Positions 29,002 through 38,240 of a DNA stretch of 64,000 bases are shown piece after piece (the first letter of the stretch is position 1; the number at the start of each line of letters is the position of its first letter). The position numbers were made by a program, and so were the translations under genes. Source of the DNA: Paracoccaceae bacterium. Lineage in GTDB: Bacteria > Pseudomonadota > Alphaproteobacteria > Rhodobacterales > Rhodobacteraceae. The DNA is taken from assembly GCA_013003075.1 (NCBI GenBank), contig JABDLJ010000023.1, positions 62,001 through 126,000 of the forward strand, written 5' to 3'. The notes under the pieces are model-generated. The model searched no databases. It saw only the letters and a list, made by a program, of their open reading frames with translations, and had not been told where the DNA came from.

Positions 29002-29928
29002 ATGGGCGTGATGATCGACGGGGTTTATCACAGCGTGGACCCCAAACCGGACACCGCGCTAAGCGGGGAATACAAGCGCGCCGCCGCGACCATCCGGGGC
29101 TGGATCACCGAGGACGGCCCGTTCCCGCCACAGCCGGGGCGCTATCACCTTTACGTGGCCTGGAACTGCCCCTGGGCGCACCGGGCGCTGCTGACCCGCG
29201 CATTTCTGGCGCTGGAAGATTTGATTTCCGTGTCCTACGCCGCGCCGCGGCGCACGGACCAGGGATGGATCTACGAGGAGCGCGGGCCGTTCTCGGACCC
29301 GGTTTTGGGGGTCTCGGCGCTGCACGAGGTCTATGCGCGCCAGACGCCTGGCTATACCGGGCGCGCCACGGTGCCAGTTCTTTGGGATCGGCAAACCGAG
29401 ACCGTCGTGTCGAACGAGTCCGCCGATATCATCCGGATGATGCGCGCCTTTGGCCGCGGGCCGGACCTTTACCCCGAAGCCTTGCGCGGCGATATCGACG
29501 CCTGGAACGAGCTGATTTACCCAAACGTCAATAACGGCGTCTACCGGGCAGGCTTTGCGCGTACGCAAGACGCCTACGAGGCCGGCGCCCGCGACGTCTT
29601 TGCCGCGCTCGACAAGATCGAGGATCAGCTGAGCCGCACCGAATACCTGACCGGACCCGAAATCACCGAGGCCGATCTGCGGCTTTTCCCGACCCTTGCC
29701 CGCTTTGACGTCGCCTATCACAATGCGTTTCGCTGCAACATCCGCCGGTTGATGGATTACCCGGCGCTTTGGCTCTATGCGCGCCGGATCTTTGCTATGC
29801 CGGGTGTGGCGGGCACCGTCGATTTCGACATCTACAAGCGCGGGTATTTCTCGCCTTCGGAGGCGCGCAACCCGCTGGGGATCATCCCGGTCGGCCCGCT
29901 GATCGACTGGACATTGCCCGCGGATTGA
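29002..29928 (+). CDS. yqjG: Glutathionyl-hydroquinone reductase (Xi-class GST, YqjG/EcM4-like)
   Basis: 308 residues from the ATG at 29002, preceded by GGAGG. The Xi-class signature WNCPWAHRALL has its catalytic C56; RATVPVLWDRQTETVVSNES is the glutathione site and YPNVNNGVYRAGFA the C-terminal helical domain motif. These enzymes strip glutathione from glutathionyl-hydroquinones. The gene follows holA by 47 bases and is convergent with an SDR gene. Confidence 0.9.
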   Translation: MGVMIDGVYHSVDPKPDTALSGEYKRAAATIRGWITEDGPFPPQPGRYHLYVAWNCPWAHRALLTRAFLALEDLISVSYAAPRRTDQGWIYEERGPFSDPVLGVSALHEVYARQTPGYTGRATVPVLWDRQTETVVSNESADIIRMMRAFGRGPDLYPEALRGDIDAWNELIYPNVNNGVYRAGFARTQDAYEAGARDVFAALDKIEDQLSRTEYLTGPEITEADLRLFPTLARFDVAYHNAFRCNIRRLMDYPALWLYARRIFAMPGVAGTVDFDIYKRGYFSPSEARNPLGIIPVGPLIDWTLPAD

Positions 29929-29939
29929 TCGGCATCGGC

Positions 29940-30698
29940 CTATCCGCCCGAAAGGCCGATCATCGCCCGGATATCGACATCCCGCAGCGAGATTTCCTGG
30001 CCGCAATACTTGTCGGCCTCGGGGCTGCACATCCACAAAAGCGCCTTGGCGGGCCACTCGGGTGGGATATGCTCGGACCAATCAAGCTGGCTGATCCGAT
30101 TGATCCCCGACGCCTTGATTTCGCGCTGCATTTCGGTCGCGACGGTTCCCGGCGACAGACCCATCGCGCGAATGCCGTCACCTGCGTTTTCCAGGTGAAG
30201 ACAGCGCGTCAGCATCGCCGCGCCGGCCTTGGAGGCGCAGTAGTGGCTCCAGGCTTCGACCGGGCCGTGCGCGGCACCGGACGACACGGTCAGGACAGAG
30301 CCGCCACCAGCCTCGATCATCGCCGGAAGCACCGCGCGCATGCCGTAATAGACGCCTTTGAGATTGATATCGATTACCTGGCCCCAATCGTCGGGGTCCG
30401 AGTTGGCCATATGCGCGACAGGCTCGATCACGCCGGCGTTGTTTATCAGCACATCCACCGCGCCGAAGGTGTCAAGCAAGGCCTCTGTAGCGCCCTGAAG
30501 CTCGGTGTAGCGGGCCACGTTGCACGGGATCGCGACGGCGGACGGGCCGATTTCACCTGCAAGAGTTGCGATGGCGTCCTGGCTGCGGGCAAGAAGCGCG
30601 ACATTTGCGCCGGCTGCCGCGAAAACGCGCGCCGCGGCGGCACCGATCCCACGGCTGGCACCGGTAACCATGACCGTTTTGCCACTCATATCGAACAT
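29940..30698 (-). CDS. Short-chain dehydrogenase/reductase
   Basis: 252 residues from the ATG at 30698, which has AGGAG about eight bases upstream. The classical SDR motifs are present: TGASRGIG for the cofactor, INNAGVIE, a serine in TVSSGAAHG, and YCASK as the Tyr-x-x-x-Lys pair. It oxidises or reduces a hydroxyl/keto group with NAD(P). No substrate is suggested by context. Confidence 0.9.
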   Translation of the reverse strand: MFDMSGKTVMVTGASRGIGAAAARVFAAAGANVALLARSQDAIATLAGEIGPSAVAIPCNVARYTELQGATEALLDTFGAVDVLINNAGVIEPVAHMANSDPDDWGQVIDINLKGVYYGMRAVLPAMIEAGGGSVLTVSSGAAHGPVEAWSHYCASKAGAAMLTRCLHLENAGDGIRAMGLSPGTVATEMQREIKASGINRISQLDWSEHIPPEWPAKALLWMCSPEADKYCGQEISLRDVDIRAMIGLSGG

Positions 30699-30823
30699 TG
30701 CCGCACTCCTGTCCAAAATTCGCCCTACTGATCACAGTTCCTTGCGCCAGCAACCGCCACACTTGACCCGAAGGGTCTGACGTTCAAGACTCAAAGCTAT
30801 TCATTCCCACAAAAGGATTTGAG

Positions 30824-32335
30824 ATGTACATCCGTTCTCTCGCTGTCGGGACCGCCCTGACAACCGTGCTTTCCAGCGTTCCGGCGCTCGCCGATCTGAC
30901 TGCCCAGGACGTCTGGAATGACTGGAAAACCGTTTCAGCCACGCAGGGTCAGACCCTAGCCGCCGCATCCGAGCGCATGGCCGGTGACACGCTTGTCCTG
31001 ACCGACGTCACGGTCAGCATGATGCAGCCCGATATCGAGCTGACCGGCACTATCGACGAGATCCGCATGCTTGAGCGCGGCGATGGATCGGTCACGGTGA
31101 CCATGACCCCCGAAATGCCGTTCGATATGAAGATCCAGTCGGCCGAGGACGAAACGATCGGGATCCGCATGGTCATCCGCCAGGGCGGCACGACAATGAC
31201 CGCCTCGGGCGATCCCGAGACGATGCGCTATGACTATCTTGCACCGAACGTGGAAATCGTACTGGAGGATTTCAGCGTCGATGGCGAAAGCGTAACCGAC
31301 ACCGAGCTTGATTTCAACTTCAACGTGGCGCTGAACGGCATCGCTGGCAATTATACGACGTCGGGCGAAGAGCCCCGGAATATTGACGCGGACATGCGTG
31401 CCGACAACATGACCTTCGATATCGATTTCAGCGAGCCGGGCACCGACATGGGCGTGAAGATGGACGCCGAATTCAGCGACCTGGAGATACAAAGCACGGG
31501 GACCATCGCGAACCTGACCAACGCGCAAGCGCTTGGCGCAATGATCAAGGCGGGGCTGCGGACGCAAGGCGGCTACACCTACGGACCGGCGACCTATGAC
31601 CTGCAGATCAACAGCGATGATGGCGCAATGCGTATCGCCGGCGGCGCAAGCGGCGGCAATCTGGATGTCGTCATCGACGAGAACGGCATCGAGTATGGCG
31701 GTCTTACCAACGACGTCGCGATGTCAATTTCGGGCGATCAGATCCCGTTTCCGCAGGTCAATTTCGCGATCGAGGAATACGGCGGTCTGATCCGGATGCC
31801 GATCGGTGCGTCTGACGAAGCGGAAGATTTCGGGCTACAGATCCGGCTTGTGGGGCTGGCGATCGACGACATGATCTGGTCGATCTTCGATGCCGGCGGC
31901 GTTCTGCCGCGCGATCCCTTTTCGGTCATCATGGAATTCGAGGGCCGCGGCAACTGGCTGATCGACATCACCGATCCAGAGGCGCTGGAGGCGATGGAAG
32001 AAAGCCCTGAAATCCCAGGCGAGATCGAAAGCCTCAATCTGACACGCCTTCTGGTCACGGCTGGCGGCGCCGAGCTGAATGGCACCGGAGCGTTCACCTT
32101 CTCGGACGGCCCGGTACCGATGCCCGAGGGCAGCGCGACGTTCAACCTGATCGGCGCCAACGGCCTGATGGACAAGCTGGTCGCGATGGGCCTGATGCCC
32201 GAAGACCAGGCGATGGGCGCGCGCATGATGCTGGGTATCTTTGCCCGGCCGGGCAATGGCGCCGACACGCTGACCTCTGTAATCGAGGTCAATCCGGACG
32301 GCTCTGTCCTGGCCAACGGCCAGCGCATCAAATAG
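30824..32335 (+). CDS. DUF2125 domain-containing exported protein
   Basis: 503 residues. A signal peptide MYIRSLAVGTALTTVLSSVPALA is followed by a very acidic, beta-rich chain with repeated strands such as IELTGTIDEIRM and MRYDYLAPNVEIVLEDFSVDG. I recognise this as the DUF2125 family of alphaproteobacterial periplasmic proteins, often annotated as of unknown function. The low pI and strand pattern suggest an extended beta protein of the envelope. It stands alone and is followed by a good terminator. Confidence 0.8.
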   Translation: MYIRSLAVGTALTTVLSSVPALADLTAQDVWNDWKTVSATQGQTLAAASERMAGDTLVLTDVTVSMMQPDIELTGTIDEIRMLERGDGSVTVTMTPEMPFDMKIQSAEDETIGIRMVIRQGGTTMTASGDPETMRYDYLAPNVEIVLEDFSVDGESVTDTELDFNFNVALNGIAGNYTTSGEEPRNIDADMRADNMTFDIDFSEPGTDMGVKMDAEFSDLEIQSTGTIANLTNAQALGAMIKAGLRTQGGYTYGPATYDLQINSDDGAMRIAGGASGGNLDVVIDENGIEYGGLTNDVAMSISGDQIPFPQVNFAIEEYGGLIRMPIGASDEAEDFGLQIRLVGLAIDDMIWSIFDAGGVLPRDPFSVIMEFEGRGNWLIDITDPEALEAMEESPEIPGEIESLNLTRLLVTAGGAELNGTGAFTFSDGPVPMPEGSATFNLIGANGLMDKLVAMGLMPEDQAMGARMMLGIFARPGNGADTLTSVIEVNPDGSVLANGQRIK

Positions 32336-32355
32336 ATCGACCGAACGCTCAAGAC

Positions 32356-32388
32356 GGCCGCTTTGCCCACCGGCAGAGCGGCCTTTTT
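32356..32388 (+). terminator. Rho-independent terminator after the DUF2125 gene
   Basis: The stem GGCCGCT / AGCGGCC (32356-32362, 32377-32383), with an inner TGCC/GGCA pairing, is followed by five T. It lies 20 bases past the stop codon. Confidence 0.85.
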
Positions 32389-32456
32389 GTCTTTGCACCT
32401 TGCAGCGCACCATGCGGGGGCCTAGGTCCCTGTGCAGATGGAAGGAGCCTTCTTGA

Positions 32457-33803
32457 ATGGCCGAGAATCTTGCTGATCTGACCGATGCGCTCTTGGCGGC
32501 GGCAAAACGGGCCGGTGCGGACGGGGCCGATGCCATCGCGGTGGACGGTACATCGTTGAGTATCGATGTGCGCGAAGGCGCACTAGAACATGCCGAGCGC
32601 TCGGAAGGGATCGAGATCGGGCTGCGCGTTCTGATTGGCCAGCAGCAGGCTTGTGTCTCTTCGTCCGACACAAATCCGGCCGTGATCTCCGCCATGGCCG
32701 AGCGCGCGGTGGCGATGGCAAAGGAAGCCCCCGACGATCCTTCGATCGCGCTTGCCGGCGCAGATCAGATGGCCGAAAGCTGGGACATCGCCGCGTTTGA
32801 GCTGGCCGACCCGGCCGCCGAGCCCGCACCCGATGCGTTGCAGGACGATGCGGCACGCGCCGAAGCGGCAGCGCTTGGCGTGAAGGGCGTCTCGCAGGTG
32901 CAATCGGCCTCGGCCGCCTATGGCAGGCGCCGCATTCACCTCGCGACGACAAACGGGTTCTCAGGCGGCTATGAGCGCACCGATCGGGCCCTGTCCTGCG
33001 TTGCCATCACCGGGACCGGCGTCGAGATGGAGCGTGACTACTTCGGCGATATGCGGATCTTTCAGTCCGACCTGTTGAGCCCCGAAGAAATCGGCCGGAC
33101 CGCGGGCGAGCGGACCGTGGCCCGAAGCGGCGCTCGCAAGCCGCCCACCGGTGCCTTTCCAGTCGTCTTCGACGAGCGCGTTTCTTCGTCCTTGGTCGGG
33201 CATGTGCTTTCGGCAGTGAACGGTGCGGCCATCGTCCGCGGCGCATCCTGGCTGCGCGACGCGATGGACACGCAAATCCTTCCCAGCGGCATGAGCATAT
33301 TCGAGGATCCACACCGCCCGCGCGCCACCGGCTCCAAGCCATTCGACGGCGAGGGCCTGCCGACGGCGCCGCGCACCATCATCGAAGACGGGATCCTGAA
33401 AAGCTGGACCCTCGACATCGCCAGTGCGCGGAAATTGGGTCTTCGCAGCACCGCGAACGCGGCGCGCGGCACTTCTTCTCCGCCATCGCCGTCCAATTCC
33501 AACATCGCGTTGACGCAAGGCGAGATCGGCCAGGAAGCGCTGCTGAAAGAGATGGGCACCGGGCTTTTGGTTACCTCCATGATCGGGGCGTCGATCAATC
33601 CCAATACCGGCGACTATTCCCGCGGCGCATCGGGTTTCTGGGTCGAGCGCGGCGAAATCCAGTATCCTGTCAACGAGTGCACCATTGCCGGCAACCTGCC
33701 GCAGATGCTGTTGACCCTTCGTGCGGCCAACGACGCGCGCACGCACCTGTCGCGGGTCGTTCCGTCCTTGCTGGTCGAAGGGCTGACGCTTGCCGGAGAG
33801 TGA
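32457..33803 (+). CDS. pmbA: PmbA/TldE-type metalloprotease subunit
   Basis: 448 residues. The TldD/PmbA pattern is visible: EGIEIGLRVLIG, then RIHLATTNGFSGGYERT, GHVLSAVNGAAIVRGASWL, and a C-terminal block GASINPNTGDYSRGASGFWVE. It lacks the HExxxH motif of TldD, so it is the TldE/PmbA partner. With TldD it degrades or matures unfolded small peptides. No tldD is in the window. The downstream cysQ gene overlaps its last 14 bases. Confidence 0.9.
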   Translation: MAENLADLTDALLAAAKRAGADGADAIAVDGTSLSIDVREGALEHAERSEGIEIGLRVLIGQQQACVSSSDTNPAVISAMAERAVAMAKEAPDDPSIALAGADQMAESWDIAAFELADPAAEPAPDALQDDAARAEAAALGVKGVSQVQSASAAYGRRRIHLATTNGFSGGYERTDRALSCVAITGTGVEMERDYFGDMRIFQSDLLSPEEIGRTAGERTVARSGARKPPTGAFPVVFDERVSSSLVGHVLSAVNGAAIVRGASWLRDAMDTQILPSGMSIFEDPHRPRATGSKPFDGEGLPTAPRTIIEDGILKSWTLDIASARKLGLRSTANAARGTSSPPSPSNSNIALTQGEIGQEALLKEMGTGLLVTSMIGASINPNTGDYSRGASGFWVERGEIQYPVNECTIAGNLPQMLLTLRAANDARTHLSRVVPSLLVEGLTLAGE

Positions 33804-34563
33804 CCTTCAGCTTCTGACCGATGCCGCGCGCGAGGCGGGCAAGATCGCCCTGCCCTTCTGGCACGGCGACAACAAGGTCTGGGACAAGGGTCGCGACGAT
33901 CCGGTCACCGAGGCTGATTTCGCGGTTGATACATTTCTGCGCGAAAGCCTGCAGGCCGCCCGCCCCGGTTACGCGTGGCTTTCCGAAGAAACCGAGGACG
34001 GCCCCGGCCGGCTGGGCTCTGACGCTGTCTTCATCGTCGACCCCATCGACGGCACGCGCGCCTTCATCGCAGGCAAAGAGACCTGGGCCCATTCGCTTGC
34101 CGTGGTGCAGGGCGGCGTGGTTACCGCAGCGGTGGTCTATCTGCCGAAACGTGACAAGCTATATAGCGCAGCTCTGGGGAAAGGGGCGCAGCTGAACGGC
34201 GCGCCCATTGAAAGCTCCGGGCGGAGCGAGCTTGCTGACGCCGCGATCCTTGCGACGCGGCACACGTTCGACGACCGCTACTGGCAGCGCCCACTGCCCG
34301 AGATCGCGCGGCATTTCCGCCCCTCGCTTGCCTACCGGCTGGCGGCCGTCGCCGAGGGTCGGTTCGACGCGATGCTGACACTGCGCGACAGCTGGGAGTG
34401 GGACATCGCTGCCGGGGCCCTGATTGCCACGGAAGCCGGCGCGAGCGTCACCGATCGGCGCGGCGCGAGGCTGCAATTCAATTCGCCTGGCGCGCAGACC
34501 GCGGGTGTCGTGGTCGGCGCGCCCGATATCCATGCCGGTCTGCTGGATCATCTGGCGAGCTGA
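33790..34563 (+). CDS. cysQ: 3'(2'),5'-bisphosphate nucleotidase CysQ (inositol monophosphatase family)
   Basis: 257 residues beginning with TTG at 33790, inside the end of pmbA; GAAGGG lies upstream and no ATG or GTG fits. The Li-sensitive phosphatase motifs are DDPVTEADFAVD, WLSEETED, VDPIDGTRAFI and WEWDIAAGALI. CysQ removes the 3' phosphate of PAP made during sulfate assimilation; an inositol phosphatase is the alternative. A gph-like gene follows after 26 bases. Confidence 0.88.
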   Translation: MPESDLQLLTDAAREAGKIALPFWHGDNKVWDKGRDDPVTEADFAVDTFLRESLQAARPGYAWLSEETEDGPGRLGSDAVFIVDPIDGTRAFIAGKETWAHSLAVVQGGVVTAAVVYLPKRDKLYSAALGKGAQLNGAPIESSGRSELADAAILATRHTFDDRYWQRPLPEIARHFRPSLAYRLAAVAEGRFDAMLTLRDSWEWDIAAGALIATEAGASVTDRRGARLQFNSPGAQTAGVVVGAPDIHAGLLDHLAS

Positions 34564-34589
34564 GGCCGCAGCATCCATAAGGACCGCCC

Positions 34590-35234
34590 ATGCAGGCAAT
34601 CATCTTCGATCTCGATGGAACGCTTGTCGACAGCGCTCCGGATATTCACGCCGCGGCCAACCGGATGCTAGCCGGGCTTGGCGCCGGCCCCTTGGATCTT
34701 GAGACCGTCACGCATTTCATCGGAAACGGGATCGAGGTTCTGGTCCGCCGATGCGTTGAGCATTTGCAGTTGGATCTGGCGGAGACCGAAATTAAAAGTG
34801 CGGTGCGGGATTTCAGCGCGCTTTACGCTGCCGATGTCGCGACGCTGACCCGGCCCTATCCCGGCGCGCGCGCGCTTCTGGCGACACTTGTCGATCGGCG
34901 CATTCCGATCGGGCTCTGCACGAACAAGCCAGAGGCCCCGGCACGGGATATCTTGAAGCGGATGTCGCTGGCGTCTTTCTTCGGCGTCGTGGTCGGCGGA
35001 GATACGTTGCCTTGCCGTAAGCCGGACCCGGCCCCTTTGCTGCACACCGCAGCGCAACTTGGCGCCCACCCGGCGCAGACGCTATATGTCGGCGACAGCG
35101 GGATCGACTACCAGACCGCGCAACGGGCCGGTGTGCCTTTTGCGTTTTTCGAAGGGGGCTATCAGCGCGGCGAGATTAAGGATTTCAGGCCCGATCACCG
35201 AATTTCCGACTTGCTGGAGATTGCGGCGCTGTGA
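34590..35234 (+). CDS. gph: Phosphoglycolate phosphatase (HAD superfamily)
   Basis: 214 residues. HAD motif I is FDLDGTLVDS with D7 and D9, motif II the threonine in LCTNKPE, motif III the lysine in CRKPDPAPLL and motif IV YVGDSGIDYQTA. The helical cap 16-85 matches the Gph/PGP group. It clears 2-phosphoglycolate. It is probably co-transcribed with pmbA and cysQ and converges on the Rieske-glutamate synthase gene. Confidence 0.88.
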   Translation: MQAIIFDLDGTLVDSAPDIHAAANRMLAGLGAGPLDLETVTHFIGNGIEVLVRRCVEHLQLDLAETEIKSAVRDFSALYAADVATLTRPYPGARALLATLVDRRIPIGLCTNKPEAPARDILKRMSLASFFGVVVGGDTLPCRKPDPAPLLHTAAQLGAHPAQTLYVGDSGIDYQTAQRAGVPFAFFEGGYQRGEIKDFRPDHRISDLLEIAAL

Positions 35235-35271
35235 CCGGGCCTCTTTCAAGCTGGCGCTGGATAGCCCGAGC

Positions 35272-36888
35272 CTAGACACGCGCAACACCGCCATAGGAGA
35301 TCCCCGACAGATCGGCCATGTCGCGCTTCCACGTGGTCAGATCGCCGGCGTTGAATTGCGACAGGTGGCTGTGGCCGCAGGCCCGCGCCATCACCTGCAT
35401 CAGCTCGACACTGGCCTCGAAGAAATTCGCCAGTTGCCGCGCGGATTTCTCGACCACGAGGCGGCTGACGAGATGTGGCTTCTGCGAAGCGATCCCAACC
35501 GGGCAGTTGTTGGTATGGCAAGCGCGCATCGCGATACAGCCAATCGCCTGCATCGCGGCGTTGGACACCGCCGCCGCATCGGCGCCCAGCGCCATCGCCT
35601 TGATGAAATCGGCAGGCTTGCGCAGGCCGCCGGTGATCACCAGCGTGATGTCCTTGCGGCCGCTGAGATCGAGATGCCGGCGCGCACGCGCCAGCGCCGG
35701 AATGGTCGGCACCGAGATGTTATCGCGGAAGATGATCGGCGCCGCGCCGGTGCCGCCGCCACGCCCGTCCAGGATGACGTAGTCCACACCGACCTCCAGC
35801 GCCGCATCGATATCCTTTTCGATATGCTGCGCCGACAGCTTGTAGCCAATCGGAATACCGCCGGTGCGGTCGCGCACCTCATCGGCGAACTCCTTGATCT
35901 GCGACGGTTCGGTCCAATCGGGAAAGCGCGGCGGCGAAACGGCCGGCTCGCCCTCGTCCAGCCCGCGCACCTCGGCGATCTTGCCTTTCACCTTGTTGCC
36001 CGGCAGATGCCCGCCGGTGCCGGTCTTGGCGCCTTGCCCGCCCTTGAAGTGAAACGCCTGAACCTTGGCCACCTTGTCCCAGGTGAAGCCAAACCGGCCC
36101 GAGGCAAGTTCGTAGAAGTACCGGCTGTTGGCCTCTTGCTCTTCGGGCAGCATGCCGCCCTCGCCTGAACAGATGCCGGTTCCGGCCAGCTCTGCCCCGC
36201 GCGCCAAGGCCACCTTGGCCGGCTCGGAAAGCGCGCCGAACGACATGTCCGATACAAAAAGCGGGATCTTCAGCCGCAGCGGCTTTTGCGCATTGGGGCC
36301 GATCACGACCTCGGTCCCGACCGGGTCGTTGTCCAGAAGCGGCGCCTTGTGCAGCTGTGCGGTCAGAAGCTGGATGTCATCCCATGTGGGCAACTGGTCG
36401 CGCGGCACGCCCATGCTCTCGACCTTGCCGTGATGGCCGGTCTTGGACAGCCCGTCCTTTGCGTATCCTCGGATCAGGCCGTTGTTGGGCTCTTCATCGG
36501 TGCCGTGCGAGGTGTCGGCATAAAGGCCAAGATAGGCATCGCGATTGAACGGCTGGGGTTTGTCGTGCGCCCAGGCGTTGATCTCGTCTTCGTCGACCAG
36601 AACCTCGCCATCTTCGATCCAGGATGAGAATTTCGGCAGCGCCTCGTCATTGGCGTATGCCGAGACGCCGCTGTCCAGCCGGTAATCCCAATAGTGCACG
36701 CCGCACATCAGATTGTCGCCGCTGACGAACCCGTCCGACATCAGCGCGCCTCGGTGCAGGCATCGGCCGTAGAAAACCGACACGTTTTCGTCAAACCGAA
36801 CGACCACCAGATCGACCTCACCGACGAGTGCGTAGGCCGGCGCACGATCCTCAAGTTCGCTCAGTTTTGCCACGCTGGTCTTTTTCAT
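35272..36888 (-). CDS. Rieske-domain / FMN-binding glutamate synthase-like fusion
   Basis: 538 residues from the ATG at 36888, with AGGACGAG upstream. The first 100 or so residues are a Rieske [2Fe-2S] domain: C43-x-H45 and C62-x2-H65 in GRCLHRGAL and MCGVHYWDY. From about 170 on the protein is a glutamate-synthase FMN/glutamate domain: SDMSFGALSEPAKVALARGAEL, LDGRGGGTGAAP, ALGADAAAVS and the cysteines of MRACHTNNCPVGIA. It has no amidotransferase domain, so ammonia or a partner must supply nitrogen, or the enzyme performs another amine-transfer or oxidation. The joined Rieske domain suggests internal electron delivery. Confidence 0.85.
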   Translation of the reverse strand: MKKTSVAKLSELEDRAPAYALVGEVDLVVVRFDENVSVFYGRCLHRGALMSDGFVSGDNLMCGVHYWDYRLDSGVSAYANDEALPKFSSWIEDGEVLVDEDEINAWAHDKPQPFNRDAYLGLYADTSHGTDEEPNNGLIRGYAKDGLSKTGHHGKVESMGVPRDQLPTWDDIQLLTAQLHKAPLLDNDPVGTEVVIGPNAQKPLRLKIPLFVSDMSFGALSEPAKVALARGAELAGTGICSGEGGMLPEEQEANSRYFYELASGRFGFTWDKVAKVQAFHFKGGQGAKTGTGGHLPGNKVKGKIAEVRGLDEGEPAVSPPRFPDWTEPSQIKEFADEVRDRTGGIPIGYKLSAQHIEKDIDAALEVGVDYVILDGRGGGTGAAPIIFRDNISVPTIPALARARRHLDLSGRKDITLVITGGLRKPADFIKAMALGADAAAVSNAAMQAIGCIAMRACHTNNCPVGIASQKPHLVSRLVVEKSARQLANFFEASVELMQVMARACGHSHLSQFNAGDLTTWKRDMADLSGISYGGVARV

Positions 36889-37281
36889 GTCGCTCGTCCT
36901 CCCGCGCTGATCTTTCGCGGCATGCGCCACGATGCATCGGGCCAGCCTAACCGGTCGCTGCGGCTTGTCCAAGCGCGCAGTGCGTACGCTGAAATCAGGG
37001 GCAAAAGGTTGGGTCCAGATCAAGGCGCCGCGCTGCGCGCAGCGCCTTTGGACAAGACAGATTCGCCTCGGTTTTCGCCCGTATATCAGGACGTTCGAGA
37101 AAATCGGCAACCCAAGCACGGGTCTGCGTCAAGCCACACTGATGAGGTACCCCGCATGCGTTGGCTCATAGGCGGTACTGTGGGCGAGGGACTATTCCAA
37201 CCGCATCGCATTTGAGACGCTGCAGGGGTTAGCCGCTGCCCCGGGAAACGCCGTGGAACGGCCTCTGTTGGGAGATTTCGA
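36889..37281. other. 393-base gap upstream of the unknown gene cluster
   Basis: No ORF with credible coding character is seen. It holds the promoter regions of the leftward Rieske fusion gene and, probably, of the rightward cluster. An inverted repeat lies at 37022-37048, and GGGAG precedes the first cluster gene. No tRNA, IS or clear sigma-70 boxes were found. Confidence 0.5.
37022..37048. repeat. Inverted repeat AAGGCGC / GCGCCTT
   Basis: Seven-base arms enclose a GC-only 13-base centre that itself can fold (GCGCTG / CAGCGC). No T-run follows, so it is a poor terminator; it could be a regulatory hairpin or protein-binding site ahead of the cluster. Confidence 0.35.
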
Positions 37282-38169
37282 ATGGATGATGCACTGGACA
37301 TCGACGAATATGATCTGGCTGACGATGTTGGCTTCGATCTCATGGGCGATGACGATTTCGACGACGGCTACGAGATGTATTCGGATGTCGAAGACCTCTA
37401 CGCCGACGACTTCGACGCGATGGGGTTCGACGATATCGATGCCGACGGCTTCGACATGCTCGATTCCATCGACGAATGGGGATTTCTGAAAAAGATCTGG
37501 CGCGGCGTGAAGAAGGTTGCCAAGAAAGTCGCCCCGATCGCCAAGAAACTGGCCCCCTGGGCCGGCCGGGCAATCGGCATGGCACTGGGCGGACCGGCTG
37601 GCGCTGCGATCGGCGGCAAGCTGGGCGGTTTTGTCGGCAACCTTGAAGAAGATGGTTATTCCGACGAGTTCGACGGCTACGATGACGGCGCCGACACCAT
37701 CGACGAGATGGACGCCGAAGATTTCTACACGGTCGACAGCTTGGACGAGGAAGCCGCAGAGGCGATGGCGCATGTCGCGTCGAAGACGAAGAAGCCGTCC
37801 GAGGCAGGCGCGCTTGCCGCTGCATCGGCGGCCTCGCTTGCGTCGAAGGCTCCGGCCAGGGTGAAAGCCGTGATGCCGGTTGTTAGCGCCGCGTCGAGCA
37901 ACGTCGCCCAGGTGATGACCAAGGCGCCGAATGCGGACATTCTGAAAAAGACGCTGCCGACGATCCAGAAGAAGACCATCGCGACGCTGACCAAGAAGGC
38001 TGCCAAGGGCAAGCCGGTCACGGCAGCCACTGCCAAGCGCGTGATGGCCAAGCATACGGCCAAGGTCCTGAATTCTTCGAGCCAAATCGCCAAGGCGATT
38101 GCAAAGAACGAGACCAAGCGCCGGTCGCTGAACAAAAAAGCGGTGATGCGGGCCGAACGCTACGCATAA
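37282..38169 (+). CDS. Unknown protein: acidic N-terminus, cationic glycine-rich segment, Lys-rich C-terminal domain
   Basis: 295 residues, no family I can name. Residues 1-69 contain 29 Asp/Glu and no Lys or Arg, with Phe/Tyr/Met spaced between. Residues 68-92 are an amphipathic cationic helix (FLKKIWRGVKKVAKKVAPIA), followed by a glycine-zipper-like hydrophobic run ALGGPAGAAIGGKLGGFVG at 101-119. A second acidic patch spans 122-160. The rest is Ala/Lys-rich; residues 215-258 align without gaps to 183-226 of the next gene. There is no signal peptide. GGGAG lies seven bases before the ATG. It opens a tight run of co-oriented genes. A membrane-active or polyanion-binding protein is possible, but unproven. 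Confidence 0.8.
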   Translation: MDDALDIDEYDLADDVGFDLMGDDDFDDGYEMYSDVEDLYADDFDAMGFDDIDADGFDMLDSIDEWGFLKKIWRGVKKVAKKVAPIAKKLAPWAGRAIGMALGGPAGAAIGGKLGGFVGNLEEDGYSDEFDGYDDGADTIDEMDAEDFYTVDSLDEEAAEAMAHVASKTKKPSEAGALAAASAASLASKAPARVKAVMPVVSAASSNVAQVMTKAPNADILKKTLPTIQKKTIATLTKKAAKGKPVTAATAKRVMAKHTAKVLNSSSQIAKAIAKNETKRRSLNKKAVMRAERYA

Positions 38170-38240
38170 GACCGCACCGCCTGGGGCCGTGCGGCCCCCG
38201 GCCAACCCTTCCCACATGCTAGCGACAGGGAGCGCTTCCG

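Noticed and set aside
33790-33803. TTG start and 14-base overlap of cysQ with pmbA as a possible frameshift
   Set aside because: Both proteins are complete and the TTG has an upstream ribosome site, so this is ordinary gene overlap.
37340-37825. Arg/Pro-rich frame antisense to the first cluster gene
   Set aside because: Its composition is the reverse reading of Asp/Lys codons; no start site or similarity.
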